Source of the DNA: Bacillota bacterium
GTDB taxonomy: Bacteria; Eremiobacterota; SpSt-956; JAKJGF01
NCBI GenBank assembly: GCA_029555925.1
Contig: JAKPQU010000572.1
Span: 1-26,038 of the forward strand
Direction of reading: 5' to 3'
DNA: 26,038 nt
A program made the position numbers and the translations under genes. Shown here piece by piece: positions 23,095 to 26,038 of this stretch (position 1 is its first letter; each line of letters starts with the position of its first letter). The notes under the pieces were generated by a model, which saw only the letters and a program-made list of their open reading frames with translations, did not search any database and was not told the origin of the DNA.

Positions 23095-25806
23095 TTATTC
23101 ATCACCGATAGTATCTTCCATGGCAAATTCTCTGTGCCTCTTTAAAGGATTGTCCGGCACCAGGATTTTTCTGGTTTTACTCCCTTCCCATGGCCCTACT
23201 ACACCGATTTTTTCCATAATATCTATGAGACGGCCCGCCCTGGCATGACCGACCCTGAGAGCTCTCTGAAGCTGTGAAACAGAGGCGGAACGGGAAGCAA
23301 GCACTATATCTATAGCCTCTTCAAGAAGTTCGTCTTCTGCTTCAAATTCCTGGGTATTATCCTTCTTTTTATCCAGATCTACTTTAAAATCAGTGAGATT
23401 CTCGGGAGGACTCTGAGTTTCCCAGAAAGCAACAAGTTCTTCTATTGCTTCAAGACTTATATAGGCGCCCTGAACCCTCTGAGGTTTGAGGGCACCTGCA
23501 GGAAGATAAAGCATATCACCTTTCCCTATAAGTTTCTCTGCTCCCGCCATATCCAGAATAGTTCTGGAGTCAATCTGTGATGAAACGGCAAAGGAAATTC
23601 TGGAAGGAATATTTGCCTTTATAATACCGGTAATAACATTAACAGAAGGTCTCTGTGTTGCCACAACAAGATGAATACCTACGGCTCTTGCAAGCTGGGC
23701 AAGACGGCATATGCTCTTTTCTACCTCTCCCGGTGCAACCATCATTAAATCTGCAAGCTCATCTATAATGACAACTATATAGGGCATGGGGAATTTACTC
23801 CCTATGCCTACAAGATTGGAATGCTCTTCTTCCATATCAGCAGGGAATCTGAGTTTTGCAGGGTTCAGGGCATTAAATTCAGCAATATTTCTCACCCTGT
23901 TTTCCGCAAGGAGTCTGTAGCGGTCTTCCATCTCTTTTACTACACTGTCAAGCAGTTCGGATGCTTCTGCAGGATTTACCACCACACGATGTTCCCTGTT
24001 TATGGACACAAGATGAGGGATCGTTTTATAAACAGACAGTTCAACCCTTTTAGGATCTATCATGGCAAAATGTACTTCATTCGGTCTTGCTTTAAATAGA
24101 ATACTTGCAACTATTGAATTAAGACATACGCTTTTACCTGCTCCCGTAGCTCCTGCTATAAGAAGATGGGGCATTTTACCCAGGTCTCCTACAATAGCGT
24201 TTCCCGTTATATCTTTTCCGAGTCCCATTGTTAATTTGGAAGGATTCTTCTGAAAAGCTACACTTGAAAGTATTTCCCCGAGATATACTCCTTTGGGATT
24301 TTTATTTGGTATTTCTATGCCTATGGCAGATTTACCCGGTATGGGGGCTTCAAGTCTTACGGACAGTGCAGCAAGAGCGAGGGCAATATCATCAGAAAGA
24401 CTGGTAATTTTATTTACCCTTACACCTTTTGCCGGCTGAAGCTCATAACGGGTGATAGAAGGTCCCACTTCCTGATGGATGACTCTGGCTTTAACACCAA
24501 AACTGGAAAGAGTTTCTTCCAGAAGACCTGCTATACCTGTTTTCTCTTCCGGTATATCATTGGACGGAGGTGGTTCTTTATCTAACAAAATAGAAAGATC
24601 GGGAAGTTCAAGTTCTTTTTCTTCATCAGCTATAAATCTCTGAGGAAGATATTCATCGTCAAAATTGTCTTCTTCTTTATTTATGTCAGATATGGAAGAA
24701 GATTTGTCATAAATGTCAGGAGAAGGAGCGTCGGAAAATTCTTCTTCCCTTTCTGTTGCGTCGGAAGCAACCGTATCGTATTCTCTGTTCAGTATCATAT
24801 TCTTATGTATCTCTGCAGAGTCCCTGGCAAAAGTCTCTTCTATTACCTCCAGAGAAGGCTTTTCCGGGAACTGCACCTCATCTATAAATACCTCTTCAGA
24901 TGGTTCATCTGTATTATCCTGTTCTTCTTCTACAACCGGTTCTTCCTTATCTTCCCGAACAGAATCTTCGTCCATAAGAACTTCCTGAAAACCTGCAGGA
25001 AAATTCTTCTTTTTCAATTCCCGAGGAGGTTCTTCTTCGACAGAGACTTCCCGGGAAGGAACATTTTTCTTCTTTTTCAGTTCCACATCAGGTTTTTCAT
25101 CGATAAGGGCTTCCTGAAAACTCGTAGGAAAATTTTTCTTCTCTTTCTTTTTCAATTCCACCGGAGGTTCTTCTTCAATTTCATCTTCTTCATATTCATC
25201 TTCTTCCATATAAAAAATCCAGTCAAAGAGAGAAATAATTTTTCTGGATATAAGCATACATGAGATATAAATCATTCTGAAAATTGAAACTACATTGGCA
25301 AATTTCATACCTGTCAGAATTATAAAAGATATAACGGCTGCCGTAGCCAGGAAAAGACCTGCGCCGTATATACCGAGATAGGTAGAAATAAAAGCCAGAG
25401 AAACATGGCCTAAATTACCGCCTGTATCGGAACATAATTCCATAAGAAGGGTAATGGTAAGGAAAAATATCAGTCCACTTCCAATATACTTAAATGAAAG
25501 AGCTTTCTTCCAGATTAACACTGAAAAACCTATTAACAGAGGAACAAGGAAAAAACTGGCGAGTCCCAGTAAATTTTTCAAACCGTTACCCAGGGTCATG
25601 CCCAGAGCACCTACCAGGTCAGACCTGCCTGAAAAAAGAAGAATAAAAAGAATGAAAACAGAAAAAGAGCCGACACAGAGCGTTATTATCTCATAAGGCA
25701 GTTGCCATGTTTTCATCTGAACCTTTTTCTTTTTATCAGTTTTAGTTTTGTTAGTTCTGGCCCTTTTTCTTGGTTTCTCTATGGTTTTCAACTCGGGTTG
25801 TACCAC
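23095..25806 (-). CDS. ftsK: DNA translocase FtsK/SpoIIIE
   Basis: The 903-residue product pumps chromosomal DNA through the closing septum. About four membrane helices (34-190) anchor it. A long, acidic linker (about 200-440) holds three imperfect copies of an ELKKK-NFP-FQE-type motif (about 213-285). The motor shows IAGATGAGKS with Lys558 (Walker A) and VVIIDELADLMM with Asp682-Glu683 (Walker B), plus ATQRPSVNVITG. The C-terminal winged helix (gamma, ASVSQLQRALRVGHARAGRLID) recognises polar DNA guide sequences. The start is GTG 25806 with TAGGAGGC seven bases upstream. Its 3' end faces the hybrid kinase gene at 13 bp with no hairpin between. Function is secure. Confidence 0.97.
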   Translation of the reverse strand: MVQPELKTIEKPRKRARTNKTKTDKKKKVQMKTWQLPYEIITLCVGSFSVFILFILLFSGRSDLVGALGMTLGNGLKNLLGLASFFLVPLLIGFSVLIWKKALSFKYIGSGLIFFLTITLLMELCSDTGGNLGHVSLAFISTYLGIYGAGLFLATAAVISFIILTGMKFANVVSIFRMIYISCMLISRKIISLFDWIFYMEEDEYEEDEIEEEPPVELKKKEKKNFPTSFQEALIDEKPDVELKKKKNVPSREVSVEEEPPRELKKKNFPAGFQEVLMDEDSVREDKEEPVVEEEQDNTDEPSEEVFIDEVQFPEKPSLEVIEETFARDSAEIHKNMILNREYDTVASDATEREEEFSDAPSPDIYDKSSSISDINKEEDNFDDEYLPQRFIADEEKELELPDLSILLDKEPPPSNDIPEEKTGIAGLLEETLSSFGVKARVIHQEVGPSITRYELQPAKGVRVNKITSLSDDIALALAALSVRLEAPIPGKSAIGIEIPNKNPKGVYLGEILSSVAFQKNPSKLTMGLGKDITGNAIVGDLGKMPHLLIAGATGAGKSVCLNSIVASILFKARPNEVHFAMIDPKRVELSVYKTIPHLVSINREHRVVVNPAEASELLDSVVKEMEDRYRLLAENRVRNIAEFNALNPAKLRFPADMEEEHSNLVGIGSKFPMPYIVVIIDELADLMMVAPGEVEKSICRLAQLARAVGIHLVVATQRPSVNVITGIIKANIPSRISFAVSSQIDSRTILDMAGAEKLIGKGDMLYLPAGALKPQRVQGAYISLEAIEELVAFWETQSPPENLTDFKVDLDKKKDNTQEFEAEDELLEEAIDIVLASRSASVSQLQRALRVGHARAGRLIDIMEKIGVVGPWEGSKTRKILVPDNPLKRHREFAMEDTIGDE

Positions 25807-26038
25807 GAAAAAGCCTCCTATCTATGAGTGCCCCGTTACGCGTGACGCGTGACGCGTAACGGGAAAATTTATTATAAAATCTGCTGAAATCCTTATAAAT
25901 ACATTGCTGACATGAGTATAAGCAAGCGATAAACGTTTTCTCCCGTCACGCGTTACGCGCAATGTCATTAAGTTAAGGAATATTGTATATCTGCTTAAAG
26001 GATTTGCCTCTTATTTCCTCTCCCTTGAGGGAGAGGAT
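25807..26038. repeat. Heptamer hairpin arrays and terminal palindrome upstream of ftsK
   Basis: CCCGTTACGCGT (25832-25843) and ACGCGTAACGGG (25852-25863) are perfect 12-bp inverted arms over 8 bases, built from heptamer units. Two more units, GTCACGC and GTTACGC, follow at 25945-25958. At the window edge TCCTCTCCC (26016-26024) and GGGAGAGGA (26029-26037) form a 9-bp hairpin with loop TTGA, the type of REP-like palindrome seen in many bacterial intergenic regions. No gene is visible. Confidence 0.8.

Overview
This is an AT-rich bacterial chromosome segment with 14 supported protein genes, no tRNA/rRNA, no CRISPR and no recognisable insertion sequence. Phylum cannot be fixed from the sequence. 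Clear Shine-Dalgarno sites, an FtsK/SpoIIIE translocase, a Bmp-type nucleoside ABC operon, a glycine-rich RRM protein, a class II photolyase and several large proteins without close recognisable families point to a poorly sampled bacterial lineage rather than a model group. That placement is inference.

Layout: (1) 112-2856 (-) is a secreted TPR-CHAT protease-like protein, divergent from 3180-4604 (+), a zinc metalloprotease-like protein (HEYGH). A small exported TPR protein (4699-5499) and an RRM RNA-binding protein (5703-6041) follow, ending at a bidirectional terminator. (2) 6090-7789 (-) is a translationally coupled pair, CbiX-type chelatase then class II photolyase. (3) 8018-9354 (+) is a two-gene unit of tandem Hfq/Sm-like domains, four in total, the second gene ending in a cold-shock domain. 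This is the most unusual protein architecture in the window. (4) 9399-15785 (-) is a five-gene nucleoside/nucleobase uptake operon: BMP lipoprotein, double ATPase, two permeases and an NCS2-like permease. (5) 16059-19271 (-) encodes a 1070-residue protein made of two diverged copies of one ~410-residue module with a possible ADP-ribosyltransferase-like core. (6) 19615-23081 (+) encodes a three-PAS histidine kinase and a receiver-PAS-kinase hybrid, probably one phosphorelay. (7) 23095-25806 (-) is FtsK with an unusually long acidic linker.

The strongest non-coding signal is a family of 7-bp tandem arrays with core GTGA/GTAA (reverse TCAC/TTAC). They lie in the intergenic spaces, including all four junctions of the nucleoside operon. 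Each array has its own local unit sequence. Behind genes, the half next to the stop codon reads GTRA in the direction of translation and is followed by a reversed half, so the RNA can fold back. In several cases the stop codon itself is the TGA or TAA of a repeat unit. Because 7 is not a multiple of 3, such an array closes every reading frame.

The genes suggest a cell that scavenges nucleosides, repairs UV damage, carries several RNA chaperone-like proteins and makes large protease- or toxin-like proteins of unknown target. Functional links between these blocks are not shown by the sequence.
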